DNA from: Flavobacteriales bacterium
GTDB lineage: Bacteria > Bacteroidota > Bacteroidia > Flavobacteriales_F > PHOS-HE28
Direction of reading: 5' to 3'
Assembly: GCA_026129465.1 (NCBI GenBank)
Contig: JAHCIA010000001.1
Span: 2,617,964-2,681,963 of the forward strand
Length of the DNA stretch: 64,000 bases
In this document: positions 43,512 to 52,525 of the stretch, one piece after another
Layout: every line of letters begins with the position of its first letter
Numbering within the stretch: the first letter of the stretch is position 1
Position numbers and translations under genes: made by a program
The notes under the pieces: model-generated
What the model saw: the letters and a program-made list of their open reading frames with translations, nothing else
Databases searched by the model: none
What the model was told of the DNA's origin: nothing

Positions 43512-44540
43512 ATGCGGGGCAAGGTCATCGTCACGGGCGGTGCGGGGTTCATCGGTTCGCACACGGTGGTGGAACTGGCGCAGGCGGGTTTCCTGCCGGT
43601 GATCGTGGACGATCTGCGCAACAGTGAGGAACGCGCCCTGGACGGCATCGCGGCCATCATCGGCCGGCGGCCACCCCTTTACCGGGTGGATTGTGTGGAT
43701 GCGGACGCCATGGAAGGTGTGTTCGCGGAGGAGGGCGCCGTGCATGGTGTGGTGCACTTCGCGGCCGACAAGGCCGTGGGCGAGAGCGTCCGCGAACCGC
43801 TGAAGTACTACCGCAACAACATCGGCTCGTTGGTGACGCTGTTGGAGGTGATGCGCGCGCACGCGGTGGACCGCATCGTCTTCAGCAGCAGCTGCACGGT
43901 CTACGGCCAGCCGGAACGATTGCCCGTGGACGAATCCGCACCCGACCGCGCCGCCAATTCACCCTATGGCTTCACCAAGATGGCATGCGAGCAAATGCTC
44001 CGCGACCAATGTGTGGCCGATCCGGCGCTGCGCGCGGTGCTCCTGCGCTACTTCAACCCCATCGGCGCGCATCCGTCGGCACATATCGGGGAGCTGCCAT
44101 TGGGTGTGCCCAACAACCTGGTGCCCTTCGTCACGCAAACGGCCGCCGGGCTGCGCGACCGGCTCACGGTCTTCGGCGACGATTACGACACGCCCGATGG
44201 CAGTTGCGTGCGCGACTACATCCACGTGGTGGACCTGGCGCGTGCGCATGTGCGTGCGCTGACCTGGATGGACGGGCGCGGAGAAGCGGGTTGCGAAGTG
44301 TTCAATGTGGGCACCGGCCGCGGGCATAGCGTACTGGAGGTGGTGCGCCGCTTCCAGGAGGTGAACGGCGTGGAAATGCCCTGGTCGATGGGTCCGCGCA
44401 GGCCGGGCGATGTGGCCAGCGTCTATGCCGACACCACCAGATGCCGCACGGTGCTCGGCTGGGAAGCGGAGCTTGGTTTGGACGACGCGTTGCGCGACGC
44501 CTGGCGCTGGCAGTGCCGCCTGGGCGGGGTCAGACCATGA
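43512..44540 (+). CDS. galE: UDP-glucose 4-epimerase
   Basis: 342 residues from the ATG; a TTG 6 bp upstream is also in frame. An extended SDR protein: NAD-binding VTGGAGFIGSHTVVEL at the start, FSSSCTVYGQPERLPVDE in the middle, catalytic Tyr-Lys in SPYGFTKMACEQ, and RYFNPIGAHPSAHIGELP, typical of GalE. It interconverts UDP-glucose and UDP-galactose for surface polysaccharides. The 3' end overlaps the convergent PAP2-like gene by 11 bp. Confidence 0.9.
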   Translation: MRGKVIVTGGAGFIGSHTVVELAQAGFLPVIVDDLRNSEERALDGIAAIIGRRPPLYRVDCVDADAMEGVFAEEGAVHGVVHFAADKAVGESVREPLKYYRNNIGSLVTLLEVMRAHAVDRIVFSSSCTVYGQPERLPVDESAPDRAANSPYGFTKMACEQMLRDQCVADPALRAVLLRYFNPIGAHPSAHIGELPLGVPNNLVPFVTQTAAGLRDRLTVFGDDYDTPDGSCVRDYIHVVDLARAHVRALTWMDGRGEAGCEVFNVGTGRGHSVLEVVRRFQEVNGVEMPWSMGPRRPGDVASVYADTTRCRTVLGWEAELGLDDALRDAWRWQCRLGGVRP

Positions 44541-45147
44541 AGCCGGCCTGCACGCAGAGATGCGTGCAAAGGAAGCCCAGCGCCGTGCCCGCGTGGATCT
44601 GTGTGTGCGAGTGGCCGCCATCCACGATGCGCGCTGTGCCGAGCGCGCCGGCCAGCAGGATGACGCCCGCGATCAACGGCAGGATGGGAAGCGCGTGCAT
44701 CACCATCAGGGCGGAGAGCGTGCCCAGCAGACCGCCGATGCCCACCATGTGCGCGCTTATCCGCCAGCGCAGGGAGATCGCCGCGGTCAGGGCCAGGGCC
44801 ACGATGGCGCCGGCCAATAGCGGCAGCAAGCCCAGGTGGATCGAAGAACGCCGCAGCAGCCAATAGGCCATGGCGAAGTAGAGCAGCGTCATCACGAAGG
44901 GCGCCACACGCTGGCGGTGGTCCGGCATGCGCAGGTCGTCGATCACACCACCGCGCAACAGGAGCAGCGTGCTGATCAGGGGGAACACGATGGTCATCAC
45001 GCCCACCATGCCCAGGGTGATCCATAGCATGCGGCCGTCCAGGAAGTAGCCCAGGTGCGGGTCCACCGCGATCGCCAGCCACAGCGTGAGCAGCGGCATG
45101 AACAGCGGGTGCAACGCGATCGATATCCAGTTGGCGGCTCTGCTCAT
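44530..45147 (-). CDS. PAP2-like integral membrane protein
   Basis: 205 residues, mostly membrane helices. The PAP2-type histidine motifs are recognisable in reduced form: ISAHMVGIGGLLG and GHSHTQIHAGTALGF, with an arginine in TARIVDGG. Homologues next to Bacteroidota rpoN are annotated as PAP2/phosphatase-like. The active-site pattern is partial, so enzymatic activity is uncertain. It begins 43 bp after the rpoN stop. Confidence 0.65.
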   Translation of the reverse strand: MSRAANWISIALHPLFMPLLTLWLAIAVDPHLGYFLDGRMLWITLGMVGVMTIVFPLISTLLLLRGGVIDDLRMPDHRQRVAPFVMTLLYFAMAYWLLRRSSIHLGLLPLLAGAIVALALTAAISLRWRISAHMVGIGGLLGTLSALMVMHALPILPLIAGVILLAGALGTARIVDGGHSHTQIHAGTALGFLCTHLCVQAGFMV

Positions 45148-45190
45148 GGCCTACATCCGACCCCTCAGCCTCCGACACGCTTCAAGCCCC

Positions 45191-46660
45191 TCACAATTCC
45201 TTCCGCAACCGCGCCACCGGCAGCCCCAATTGTTCGCGGTACTTGGCCACGGTGCGGCGCGCGATGTTGTAGCCTTTCTCCTGCAGCAACGCGGTGAGTT
45301 GGTCGTCGGTCAGCGGCTTTCGCTTGTCCTCGGCCTCGATGGCGTCCTTCAGGATCTTCTTCACCTCGCGCGTGCTCACCTCTTCGCCGCTGTCGGTGCT
45401 GAGGCTTTCGCTGAAGAAGAATTTCAGCAGGTAGGTGCCGTGGTTGGTCTGCACGTACTTGCTGTTGGCCACCCGGCTGATGGTGCTGATGTCGAGCCCA
45501 ACGCGTTCGGCGATGTCCTTCAGGATCATCGGCTTCATCTTGGTCTCGTCGCCGGTGAGGAAGAAGTCGCGCTGGTGTTCCATGATGGCCTCCATGGTCA
45601 CCAGCAGGGTGTGCTGCCTTTGCTTGATGGCGTCGATGAACCACTTGGCGCTGTCGAGCTTCTGCTTGATGAACATGAGCGCCTCACGCTGCGACTTGTC
45701 CTTCTTGTTGCGCTGGTACTCCTTGATCATGTCGCGGTACTGGCGGCTCACCCGCAGTTCCGGCGCGTTGCGTCCGTTGAGGGACAACTCCAGCACCCCA
45801 TCGGTGGCCATCACCATGAAGTCGGGGATGATCTCCTGCACGGGCTTGGCGGTGTCGCGCGCGGTGTTGCCCGGCTTGGGGTTGAGGCGCACCACCAGCT
45901 CGATGGCGCCCTTGAGGGCCTCCTCGTCGATCTCCAGCCGGTCCATGATGCGCTCGTAGTGCTTCTTGCTGAAGGCCTCGAAGTGCTTGTCGAGCATCTC
46001 CTCCGCGATCCGGCGCTCCAGGCTGCCGGGCAGTTGGCGCACCTGCAACAGCAGGCACTCTCGCAGGTCGCGCGCGCCCACACCGGGCGGGTCCAGGCTT
46101 TGCACCTCGGCCAGCGCCTTCTCCAATTCCTCCCGGTCGCACATCACGTTCTGCGTGAAGGCCAGGTCGTTCACGATGGCGTCCAGCTCGCGGCGCAGGT
46201 AGCCGTCCTCGTCCAGATTGCCGATGAGGTGTTCGGCCAGCAGGCGCGTGCGGTCGTCGCAGTGCCGCAGCGAGAGCTGGCTGCGCAGGCTGTCCTGGAA
46301 GGTGGTGCCGCCGGCCAGGGGGATCTCGCGCTCCTCCTCGTCCGGCCCGCTGTTCTTCACGCTCAGCTTGTAGTCCGGTGTGTCGTCGTCCTGGAAGTAG
46401 TCGCTCAGGTCGAAGTCCTCGCGCTCGTTCTCCTCGTTGGCGTCGCTGTCCAGTTCGTCGCTCTCGCTCAGGGCCTGCTCCTCGGTGGGCACCTCCTCTT
46501 CGTCGTGGTCGTCGCCCTCCTCCAGGGCGGGGTTCTCCTCGATCTCCTGCTTGATGCGCTGCTCCAACTCCACGGTGGGCACCTGCAGCAGCTTCATGAG
46601 CTGGATCTGCTGCGGGCTCAGCTTCTGCTGCAGCTTCTGGTAAAGGCCTTGCTTGAGCAT
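45191..46660 (-). CDS. rpoN: RNA polymerase sigma-54 factor
   Basis: 489 residues from the ATG that starts region I (MLKQGLYQKLQQKLSPQQIQLMKLLQVPTVELEQRI). An acidic region II follows (EEGDDHDEEEVPTEEQALSESDELDSDANEEN, described by composition). The core-binding domain contains LDPPGVGARDLRECLLLQ. The C-terminus has the DNA-binding HTH (ISTISRVANSKYVQTNHGTY) and the RpoN box as ARRTVAKYREQLGLP. A TATTTTTG box on the minus strand ends 7 bp before the ATG. No sigma-54 activator is encoded in the window. Confidence 0.95.
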   Translation of the reverse strand: MLKQGLYQKLQQKLSPQQIQLMKLLQVPTVELEQRIKQEIEENPALEEGDDHDEEEVPTEEQALSESDELDSDANEENEREDFDLSDYFQDDDTPDYKLSVKNSGPDEEEREIPLAGGTTFQDSLRSQLSLRHCDDRTRLLAEHLIGNLDEDGYLRRELDAIVNDLAFTQNVMCDREELEKALAEVQSLDPPGVGARDLRECLLLQVRQLPGSLERRIAEEMLDKHFEAFSKKHYERIMDRLEIDEEALKGAIELVVRLNPKPGNTARDTAKPVQEIIPDFMVMATDGVLELSLNGRNAPELRVSRQYRDMIKEYQRNKKDKSQREALMFIKQKLDSAKWFIDAIKQRQHTLLVTMEAIMEHQRDFFLTGDETKMKPMILKDIAERVGLDISTISRVANSKYVQTNHGTYLLKFFFSESLSTDSGEEVSTREVKKILKDAIEAEDKRKPLTDDQLTALLQEKGYNIARRTVAKYREQLGLPVARLRKEL

Positions 46661-46726
46661 GTCGGGACAAAAATACCGGTGGCGTGCCACGCGGCGCCAT
46701 GGCTCTCCCCGATAAGGCGTCGCCAG

Positions 46727-47083
46727 TCAGCGCACCGCCGCGCACGCCTCCATCATCGCCTTCACCGTCTTCGGCGCGTTGCCGATGAAGATCCGATCAC
46801 CGATCACCACCACGGGCCGCTTCAGGAAGGTGTACTCCTCCAGGATGTACTTGCGGTAGTCCTTCTCCGTCAACTTCATCTCATTCAGCCCCATGCTGCG
46901 GTACTTCATGGCGATCTTGCTGAAGAGCGCCTCGTAGCTGCCGGCCATCTTCTTCAGCTCGTCCAGCTGCTTGCTGGTGATGGGCTGTGTCTTGATGTCC
47001 TGCAGCTCGAAGCGCTTCAGTTTGGGGATCTCCTTGAGGATGCGCTGGCAGGTGGAGCAGGTGGCGAGGTGGTAGATCTTCAT
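46727..47083 (-). CDS. ArsC/Spx family thioredoxin-fold protein
   Basis: 118 residues from MKIYHLATCSTCQRILKEI. The redox motif C9-S-T-C12 is intact, and the family segment LKRPVVVIGDRIFIGNAP is near the end. Members are arsenate reductases or Spx-like regulators that contact RNA polymerase. No ars operon is nearby, so a redox or regulatory role is as likely as arsenate reduction. It is divergent from the AraC-type regulator, 106 bp away. Confidence 0.85.
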   Translation of the reverse strand: MKIYHLATCSTCQRILKEIPKLKRFELQDIKTQPITSKQLDELKKMAGSYEALFSKIAMKYRSMGLNEMKLTEKDYRKYILEEYTFLKRPVVVIGDRIFIGNAPKTVKAMMEACAAVR

Positions 47084-47189
47084 GGGGGAGGCGAGAGTGG
47101 TGTATATGGTACGAAAGGAACAGCTTGGACCTCGAAAGGTTGTCGACGATGCCGCTAACGGGCCATTGCGCACTGGCTACCTTGGTGGC

Positions 47190-48020
47190 ATGGATCAGCT
47201 CTTCCGGATGTTCCGCGTGGATGCCGCCGAGGCGCAACGCATCGCGCAGGCGCCGGACGAGCCGCACCAGCACGACTTCGAGGAGCTCATCATCGGCGTG
47301 GAAGGGCAGCTGGAGCACTTTATCGACTTCCGTTCCGCCACCATCGCCGCGCCCTTCGTCAGCTTCGTCACCAAGGGCAAGGTGCACCGCGTGCGCCCCG
47401 CCTTGAAGGACGGGAAATGCGACATGCGCGTGCTGCGCTTCCGCAGCGAGTTCATCCCGGAGACGGTCTTCCAACTCTACGCCTTCTTCCACGCCAACGC
47501 CGACATCGCCCTGCCCGACAACTACTGCTTCAAGCGCCTGCTCACCGTGTGCGACCTCATCGAGGGCGAGATGCAGCAGCCCGAGCCCGACCTGGCCGTG
47601 GTGCGCCAGCTGCTCAGCGCGCTGTTCACGCTGATCCGCAGTGAGCATCGCCGCCTGCACCCGGACGAAGAGGCGCCCCCGGCCACGCAAAGCGAGACCT
47701 TCCGCCACTTCCTGCAGATCCTGGAGGAGAACTTCCGCCAGCCGCACGATGTGGAGTTCTACGCCTCGCAGCTCTTCATGAGCCCGCGCAACCTCAACCT
47801 CATCACGCAGCATATCCTGCAGCAGAGCGTTTCACGCATCATCGAGACGCGCAAGCTGATCGAGGCGAAGAACCTGCTGATCGCCACCGACAAGCCCGTG
47901 AGCGAGATCGGCTTCGAGCTGGGCTACAACGAGAAGGCCTACTTCACCCGCGTGTTCAAGAAGAACACTGGGCAGACGCCCACCGAGTTCCGCGAGGAGA
48001 TGCGGAGGCTGGTGGCGTGA
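47190..48020 (+). CDS. AraC family transcriptional regulator
   Basis: 276 residues. An N-terminal cupin-like sensor region contains DEPHQHDFEELIIGVEGQLEHFIDF and FVTKGKVHRVRP. The C-terminal 100 residues form the double HTH of AraC proteins (DVEFYASQLFMSPRNLNLITQ, then KPVSEIGFELGYNEKAYFTRVFKKNTGQTPTEFR). The ATG at 47190 starts the conserved part; the upstream frame is not protein-like. The inducer and targets are unknown. Confidence 0.9.
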   Translation: MDQLFRMFRVDAAEAQRIAQAPDEPHQHDFEELIIGVEGQLEHFIDFRSATIAAPFVSFVTKGKVHRVRPALKDGKCDMRVLRFRSEFIPETVFQLYAFFHANADIALPDNYCFKRLLTVCDLIEGEMQQPEPDLAVVRQLLSALFTLIRSEHRRLHPDEEAPPATQSETFRHFLQILEENFRQPHDVEFYASQLFMSPRNLNLITQHILQQSVSRIIETRKLIEAKNLLIATDKPVSEIGFELGYNEKAYFTRVFKKNTGQTPTEFREEMRRLVA

Positions 48021-48058
48021 GGTACGGTTCCGCCACCCCGGTTCGTTCGACGGCTTAT

Positions 48059-48075
48059 GACCCCACTCGGGGGTC
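48059..48075. terminator. Weak hairpin between convergent genes
   Basis: GACCCC/GGGGTC with a 5-nt loop, placed at the convergent 3' ends of the AraC and universal stress genes. There is no T-run, so it is a weak terminator candidate. Confidence 0.3.
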
Positions 48076-48893
48076 TACGGCAGCACCACCAAGGGGATGT
48101 GCCCTTCGTACACCAGTTCGTTGATCAGGAATTTCCTGAAGAGCTGGTCCGTCAACAGGCGTGTTCCACGCTGCACCACCAGCACCTCCTCGGCCCTGTT
48201 CGTCACGATCCTCTTGATGTCCTGAAAGGGGTTCGCTCCTTCATACACGGCGAAGTCCGTTTCAACGCGATGGGAGAACAGGTCGGAAAGCTCCTTCAAG
48301 TACTTCTTGATCCCCGAGGTGCGCTCGTAGGGCCCGGCCAGATGGAAGAATGTGATCCTTACGTTCCGACCTTCCAGGAAATCGAGATAATTGTTCAGCC
48401 CCAGAATATTCAAGGGGTACTTCTCCGTGACGGACACATGGATGGTGGACTGAGAGAAGGCGTGGATGTCCTTGGGCACGGCGACGACGCAATTCCCGGT
48501 ATTGTCGATCAGCTCCAGCGCCACGCTGCCGACCATCAGTTTCTTCACGAGGCCGGTCCCTTTCACACCAACAAGGACCAGGTCTTGGAATGGTTGTGCC
48601 AACAGATGCGCTAGCGTTGGTCGCAAATGTTCCTCCGACACCGAGTAGGATACCTTGAGGTCGTTGGGCAGGATCTCCCTTGCGAGCGACCTTAGTTCGC
48701 CGAGGGCTTCCATATTGGCGTGGTGCGCTATCTGCCGCCTGCTTTCAATGTCGGCGAGTCCCGGGGCGCGTACGGTGGTCCGATGGACCAGCAGTATTTC
48801 GACATCGGCCTTGATGGCCCAATCACCAGCATACCTGATCAGGTTCGCCGAACTCTCGGAGAAGTCGATGAGCAGTATGAATCGTTTCCTCAT
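48075..48893 (-). CDS. Universal stress protein
   Basis: 272 residues, a two-domain UspA-type protein. The first domain starts KRFILLIDFSESSANLIRYAGDWAIKADVEILLVH and contains the ATP-site-like VLVGVKGTGLVKKLMVGSVALELI. The second half is more divergent and lacks a clear G-2x-G-9x-G motif. The start is 4 bp after the stop of the cation/proton antiporter gene, so the two form an operon. Usp proteins often bind or regulate transporters in this arrangement. Confidence 0.85.
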   Translation of the reverse strand: MRKRFILLIDFSESSANLIRYAGDWAIKADVEILLVHRTTVRAPGLADIESRRQIAHHANMEALGELRSLAREILPNDLKVSYSVSEEHLRPTLAHLLAQPFQDLVLVGVKGTGLVKKLMVGSVALELIDNTGNCVVAVPKDIHAFSQSTIHVSVTEKYPLNILGLNNYLDFLEGRNVRITFFHLAGPYERTSGIKKYLKELSDLFSHRVETDFAVYEGANPFQDIKRIVTNRAEEVLVVQRGTRLLTDQLFRKFLINELVYEGHIPLVVLP

Positions 48894-48897
48894 TGCG

Positions 48898-50379
48898 CTA
48901 TACGGTGGGCCCGCCCCCGGGCTTGTGCAGCCTGTTGTGCACGTTGATGAAATCCTCCTCCCGGTCCGCCAGCACCATCAGCACATCATTGGGAAGGATC
49001 ACGGTGGAACCACCCGGCCGGATGTACACATCGTCGCGCTTGATCATCACGATGAAGGCCGAGCGCGGGAACTGGAGGTCCACCACCCGTTTGTTCACGG
49101 CCGTGAAATGGGGCAGGATCTCGATCTCCTGCAGGTTCGCCTTGGGCAGGTCGATGATGAGCTTCTCGCTCTCGGAGATCGGCTTGATCCGCTCCGGTAG
49201 CGCCATGTGCAGCCACTTGGCCACCACCCCCAGGGTGGTGCCTTGGATCAGCACGGAGGTCACCGACACGAAGAACACGATGTTGAAGATCATCGGCGCC
49301 TTGTCGATGCCCGCCAGCAGCGGGTAGGTGGCGAACACGATGGGCACAGCACCTCGCAGGCCCACCCACGAGATGTAGAAACGCTTGCGCAGCTGCATCC
49401 GGAAGAACACCAGGCTCAGGAACACGCTCACGGGCCGCGCCACGATGATCAGGAACAGGGAGATCAACAGCCCGATGCCCATCACCGGGAACACCTGCGT
49501 GGGGAACACCAGCAGGCCCAGGGTGAGGAACAGTACGATCTGCATCAGCCACGCCATACCATCATAGAACTTCAGGATGGCCTTCTTGTGGATCAGTTCC
49601 TGGTTGCCCAGGTAGACGGCGCAGATGTAGATGGCCAGGAAGCCGTTGCCCCCCACGAAGTCCGTGGCGGAGAAGGTGACGAACATCAGCGCCAGCACCA
49701 GGATCGGGTACAGGCCCTCGAAATCCAGCTGGATGCGGTTGATGATCCGCTTGCTCAGCATGCCGAAGCCAAGGCCCGCCAGGCCGCCCACCAGCATCTG
49801 TTGGATGAAGAGGGGGATCACCGATGCCAGGCCCTGTGCCGGGTTCAGCACCAGCGACAGGAAGGCGATGGTGAGCACATAGGCCATGGGGTCGTTGCTG
49901 CCGCTCTCCAGCTCCAGGGTGGGCCGCAGGTTGCTCTTCAGCGCAAGGCTCTTGGAACGCAGGATGGAGAACACCGCCGCCGCATCCGTGGACGACACGA
50001 TGGAGCCCAGCAGCAGGCTCTCGTAGATGGTGAAGTCCGTCACGTACCACACGAACAGGCCCAGCGACAGCGCCGTGAGCAGCACCCCCACCGTGGACAG
50101 CACCACACCCTGCCACAGAATGGGCCGCACGGAGCTCCAGTTGGTGTCGAGGCCGCCCGAGAAAAGGATGAAGTTGAGGGCCACCACCCCGATGAACTGC
50201 GCCGCCTTGGGGTCCGCGAACTGGATGCCGCCGATGCCATCGGAACCGGCCAGCATGCCGATGGACAGGAACAACAACAGCGTGGGCACGCCGAACTTGT
50301 AGGAGGTCTTGCCCACGATGATGCTCACGAAGAGCAGCAGGGAGCCGACCAACAGGATGTTCTCGATCGTCAGGTTCAT
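48898..50379 (-). CDS. K+/H+ or Na+/H+ antiporter with TrkA-C domain
   Basis: 493 residues. About twelve membrane helices lie in the first 390 residues, with CPA1/CPA2-type motifs: FILFSGGLDTNW, SLLLGSIVSSTDAAAVFSIL, LESGSNDPMAYVLTIAFL and FYISWVGLRGAVPIVFATYPL. The C-terminal 100 residues are a TrkA-C-like regulatory domain (AFIVMIKRDDVYIRPGGSTVILPNDVLMVLADRE). This is the NhaP2/CvrA layout, which exchanges K+ or Na+ for protons. It is co-transcribed with the universal stress protein gene downstream. Confidence 0.9.
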   Translation of the reverse strand: MNLTIENILLVGSLLLFVSIIVGKTSYKFGVPTLLLFLSIGMLAGSDGIGGIQFADPKAAQFIGVVALNFILFSGGLDTNWSSVRPILWQGVVLSTVGVLLTALSLGLFVWYVTDFTIYESLLLGSIVSSTDAAAVFSILRSKSLALKSNLRPTLELESGSNDPMAYVLTIAFLSLVLNPAQGLASVIPLFIQQMLVGGLAGLGFGMLSKRIINRIQLDFEGLYPILVLALMFVTFSATDFVGGNGFLAIYICAVYLGNQELIHKKAILKFYDGMAWLMQIVLFLTLGLLVFPTQVFPVMGIGLLISLFLIIVARPVSVFLSLVFFRMQLRKRFYISWVGLRGAVPIVFATYPLLAGIDKAPMIFNIVFFVSVTSVLIQGTTLGVVAKWLHMALPERIKPISESEKLIIDLPKANLQEIEILPHFTAVNKRVVDLQFPRSAFIVMIKRDDVYIRPGGSTVILPNDVLMVLADREEDFINVHNRLHKPGGGPTV

Positions 50380-50499
50380 GCCGCTTCCAAGGTACAGGCT
50401 TCTGAAAACGCGTGACGTGGTGCCCGTGGCCAGGCCATGCGATGGTCGCGGTGCGATGGTCGGAAAGCCCTTCGCTTGGGCGACTGTACCACCCTTCTG

Positions 50500-50542
50500 C
50501 CGGAATGTGTTACCGCTGCACCTGCTCGTGCCGGGATCTTTG
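50500..50542 (+). promoter_or_regulatory. Promoter signature upstream of the SDR gene
   Basis: CCGGAATGTGTTACC (50500-50514), 20 bp, then GATCTTTG (50535-50542), 36 bp before the ATG. The same two elements with the same 20-bp spacing lie upstream of the yceI gene at 60269-60311. The second element is a near match to the Bacteroidota -7 box. Confidence 0.6.
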
Positions 50543-50578
50543 TGCCGTCACGAACAAAGAACCTCAACATCCACGATC

Positions 50579-51331
50579 ATGGAACTGAAAGGACAAGCCA
50601 TCATCATCACCGGCGGTGCCAGCGGCATCGGCCACCAAGCCGCCATCGCCCTCGCCAACAAGGGCGCTAACCTCATCATCGCCGACTACAACCTGGACGG
50701 CGCGGAGAAAGTCGCGAAGGAGATCAGCGCGAAAGGCGTGAAAGCCTTCGCTTACAAAGTGGACGTGTCGAAGGCCGCCGAAGTGGAAGCCCTCGTGGAC
50801 TTCGCCGTGGAGAAGCTGGGCACGCTCAACGGCATCTTCAACAATGCGGGCATCGGCTTGGTGAAGCCCTTTTTGGAGATGGACCCCGCCAGCTACCACA
50901 AGGTGATCGAGGTGGACCAGCACAGCGTGTACTACGGCATGTACTACGCCGCCAGGAAGATGGTGCAGCTCGGCGCGACCGGCACCTTCGTGAACACGGC
51001 CTCCATCTACGGCTTCCAGGCCGCGCTGGGCAGCTTCAACTACAACGCCGCCAAGGCCGCCGTGGTGATGATGAGCAAGAGCGGCGCGCTGGAACTGGCC
51101 CCGCACGGCATCCGCGTGGTGGGCGTGGCCCCCGGCTTCATAAACACGCCCATCCTGGGCACCGATGCCGCAATGAAGAAGATGCTCGGCGACCAGCACC
51201 TGCACAAGCAGCTCATCGAGCCCGAAAAGGTGGCCGCCGTGGTGGCCTTCCTCTTCACCGATGCCGCCAGCGCGATCAACGGCAGCACCATCCCGGTGGA
51301 TGATGGGTTCCTGATCCATAAGAACGGGTGA
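50579..51331 (+). CDS. SDR family oxidoreductase
   Basis: 250 residues, classical short-chain dehydrogenase. The cofactor motif is IIITGGASGIGHQAAIALA, with D37 after strand 2 (IIADYNL) favouring NAD. FNNAGIGLV and the catalytic triad segment FVNTASIYGFQAALGSFNYNAAKAA (S, Y, K) are present, and the C-terminus has PGFINTPI and NGSTIPVDDGFLIH. The substrate is unknown. It shares its promoter signature with the yceI cluster and lies just outside the defence island. Confidence 0.9.
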   Translation: MELKGQAIIITGGASGIGHQAAIALANKGANLIIADYNLDGAEKVAKEISAKGVKAFAYKVDVSKAAEVEALVDFAVEKLGTLNGIFNNAGIGLVKPFLEMDPASYHKVIEVDQHSVYYGMYYAARKMVQLGATGTFVNTASIYGFQAALGSFNYNAAKAAVVMMSKSGALELAPHGIRVVGVAPGFINTPILGTDAAMKKMLGDQHLHKQLIEPEKVAAVVAFLFTDAASAINGSTIPVDDGFLIHKNG

Positions 51332-51349
51332 GCACGTGATCGAACACCA

Positions 51350-51383
51350 CGAGCGAGCCCCGGCGGATGCTGGGGCTCGCTCG
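51350..51383 (+). terminator. Perfect 12-bp hairpin after SDR gene
   Basis: CGAGCGAGCCCC and GGGGCTCGCTCG pair perfectly around a 10-nt loop, 18 bp after the SDR stop. Only a weak T-stretch follows, so it is a probable but not classical intrinsic terminator. The remaining 230 bp to the next gene show no further feature. Confidence 0.55.
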
Positions 51384-51617
51384 TTCATGCAAGGGGATGA
51401 TGGATGTGGGCGTGCCCCCGGCCTGCGCACACGGCCAACGCACGGGTCGGGTCATCCGCTGTAGCGCCCTTGGCTCTTCGGGCGTGGCTCCGGCTCCGGG
51501 GTCTGCTCGTTCCTCGCAGCCTCCTCGCGCGGGCCACACCAGCGCATCGCCATCGGCCGCCTGCCGCTGCTGCCCCTCACGCGTGATGCGCCTCGATCAT
51601 GTGCACCTGCTTTCGAT

Positions 51618-52079
51618 TCACTCGGGCTTCGGCGCTTTCTTCACCGCCTTCTGCTTGAACAGGTCCGTGATGTCCACCGCTGGCAGAACGAAGCTGCCCA
51701 ACGCCGAAGTGGCCGTGATCACACCGATGTGTGCCCGGATCCTGTTCAGCATCATGTTCACCGTGGAGTAGTGCGCCAGATTCTTGCGGATCTCCTCCTT
51801 CATATCGGCCTCTCCTTCGATGCTGAACAGCCCCACGGCTTCGATGAAGAGCTTGTAGCCGGCTGGTCCTTCTTCTGGCCAGTTCACCAGCACTTTGGTG
51901 AATACCTGGCGCTTGTCGTCCACCGGCTTCTTGATCACGAAGTCGATGTCGATGGCGTAGCTCTCGAAGAGGCTCTGGACGTCCACCTCTCCGTTGTTCT
52001 TGTCGGGTGGAACGAACCTGAAGTAGCTCTGGAGCAGGGCGAACTCGTGCCACTTGAGGGGGGAGCGCTTGGCCAGCAT
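51618..52079 (-). CDS. SecB-like chaperone of a toxin-antitoxin-chaperone module
   Basis: 153 residues. The C-terminal half follows the SecB pattern: FIEAVGLFSIEGEADMKEEIRKNLAHYSTVNMMLNRIRAHIGVITATSALGSFVLP-type sequence, with the VDITDLF motif where SecB has PINFxxLY. The first half has the preceding strands (YAIDIDFVIKK, FTKVLVNWPEEG). Its ATG overlaps the antitoxin stop (TGATG), so it is third in the toxin-antitoxin operon. In TAC systems such as Mycobacterium tuberculosis HigBA-SecB, the chaperone protects the antitoxin through a C-terminal addiction segment. The assignment is by pattern and gene order, not by alignment. Confidence 0.7.
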   Translation of the reverse strand: MLAKRSPLKWHEFALLQSYFRFVPPDKNNGEVDVQSLFESYAIDIDFVIKKPVDDKRQVFTKVLVNWPEEGPAGYKLFIEAVGLFSIEGEADMKEEIRKNLAHYSTVNMMLNRIRAHIGVITATSALGSFVLPAVDITDLFKQKAVKKAPKPE

Positions 52080-52525
52080 CAGGCAGCGATGTTCTCGTTG
52101 TAATCGGGCCTGCCTGCCTGCCCGGCGGCATAGTCCGGTTCGAAGTCCCGGACCACGCGCAGGATGGCCATGCGGTCGATCCGAGGGAATTTGAATTCGG
52201 GCTCCTCGCTGTAGGCGGCATCTTCCTGCGCATGGATCGTGAAGCGGATGCCCAGCGCGCGCTGGAACATGGCTTTGTGCTTATCGCTCAGCGGCTTTTC
52301 ACCGGTGAACAATTGCGTGAGGAAGCTTCCGGAGATGCCCATGGCCTTCGCCAGTTCCTTGCGGGTCATCCGGCGGGCGTCCATGGCATGCTCCACCTCG
52401 CTCAGGAAGGCGAAGCCGATCATGCGGCCTTCGTGTTCCAACTGTTCCTCAGGGCTGAGGCCGTTGAACAGCTTATCGAAAGCGGCCTGGATCTCAGCGG
52501 GGGCTTTTCGGCGGTCTGCGCTCAT
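52079..52525 (-). CDS. higA: HTH antitoxin with C-terminal extension (HigA-like)
   Basis: 148 residues. A helix-turn-helix of the XRE/HigA type lies at about residues 53-95 (TRKELAKAMGISGSFLTQLFTGEKPLSDKHKAMFQRALG). A helical lead-in of about 45 residues precedes it. About 50 extra residues follow (EEPEFKFPRIDRMAILRVVRDFEPDY), in the place where TAC antitoxins carry the chaperone-addiction segment. The 5' end overlaps the toxin gene by 32 bp and the 3' end overlaps the chaperone gene by 1 bp. It probably represses the operon by binding the AT-rich palindromes upstream. Confidence 0.82.
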   Translation of the reverse strand: MSADRRKAPAEIQAAFDKLFNGLSPEEQLEHEGRMIGFAFLSEVEHAMDARRMTRKELAKAMGISGSFLTQLFTGEKPLSDKHKAMFQRALGIRFTIHAQEDAAYSEEPEFKFPRIDRMAILRVVRDFEPDYAAGQAGRPDYNENIAA

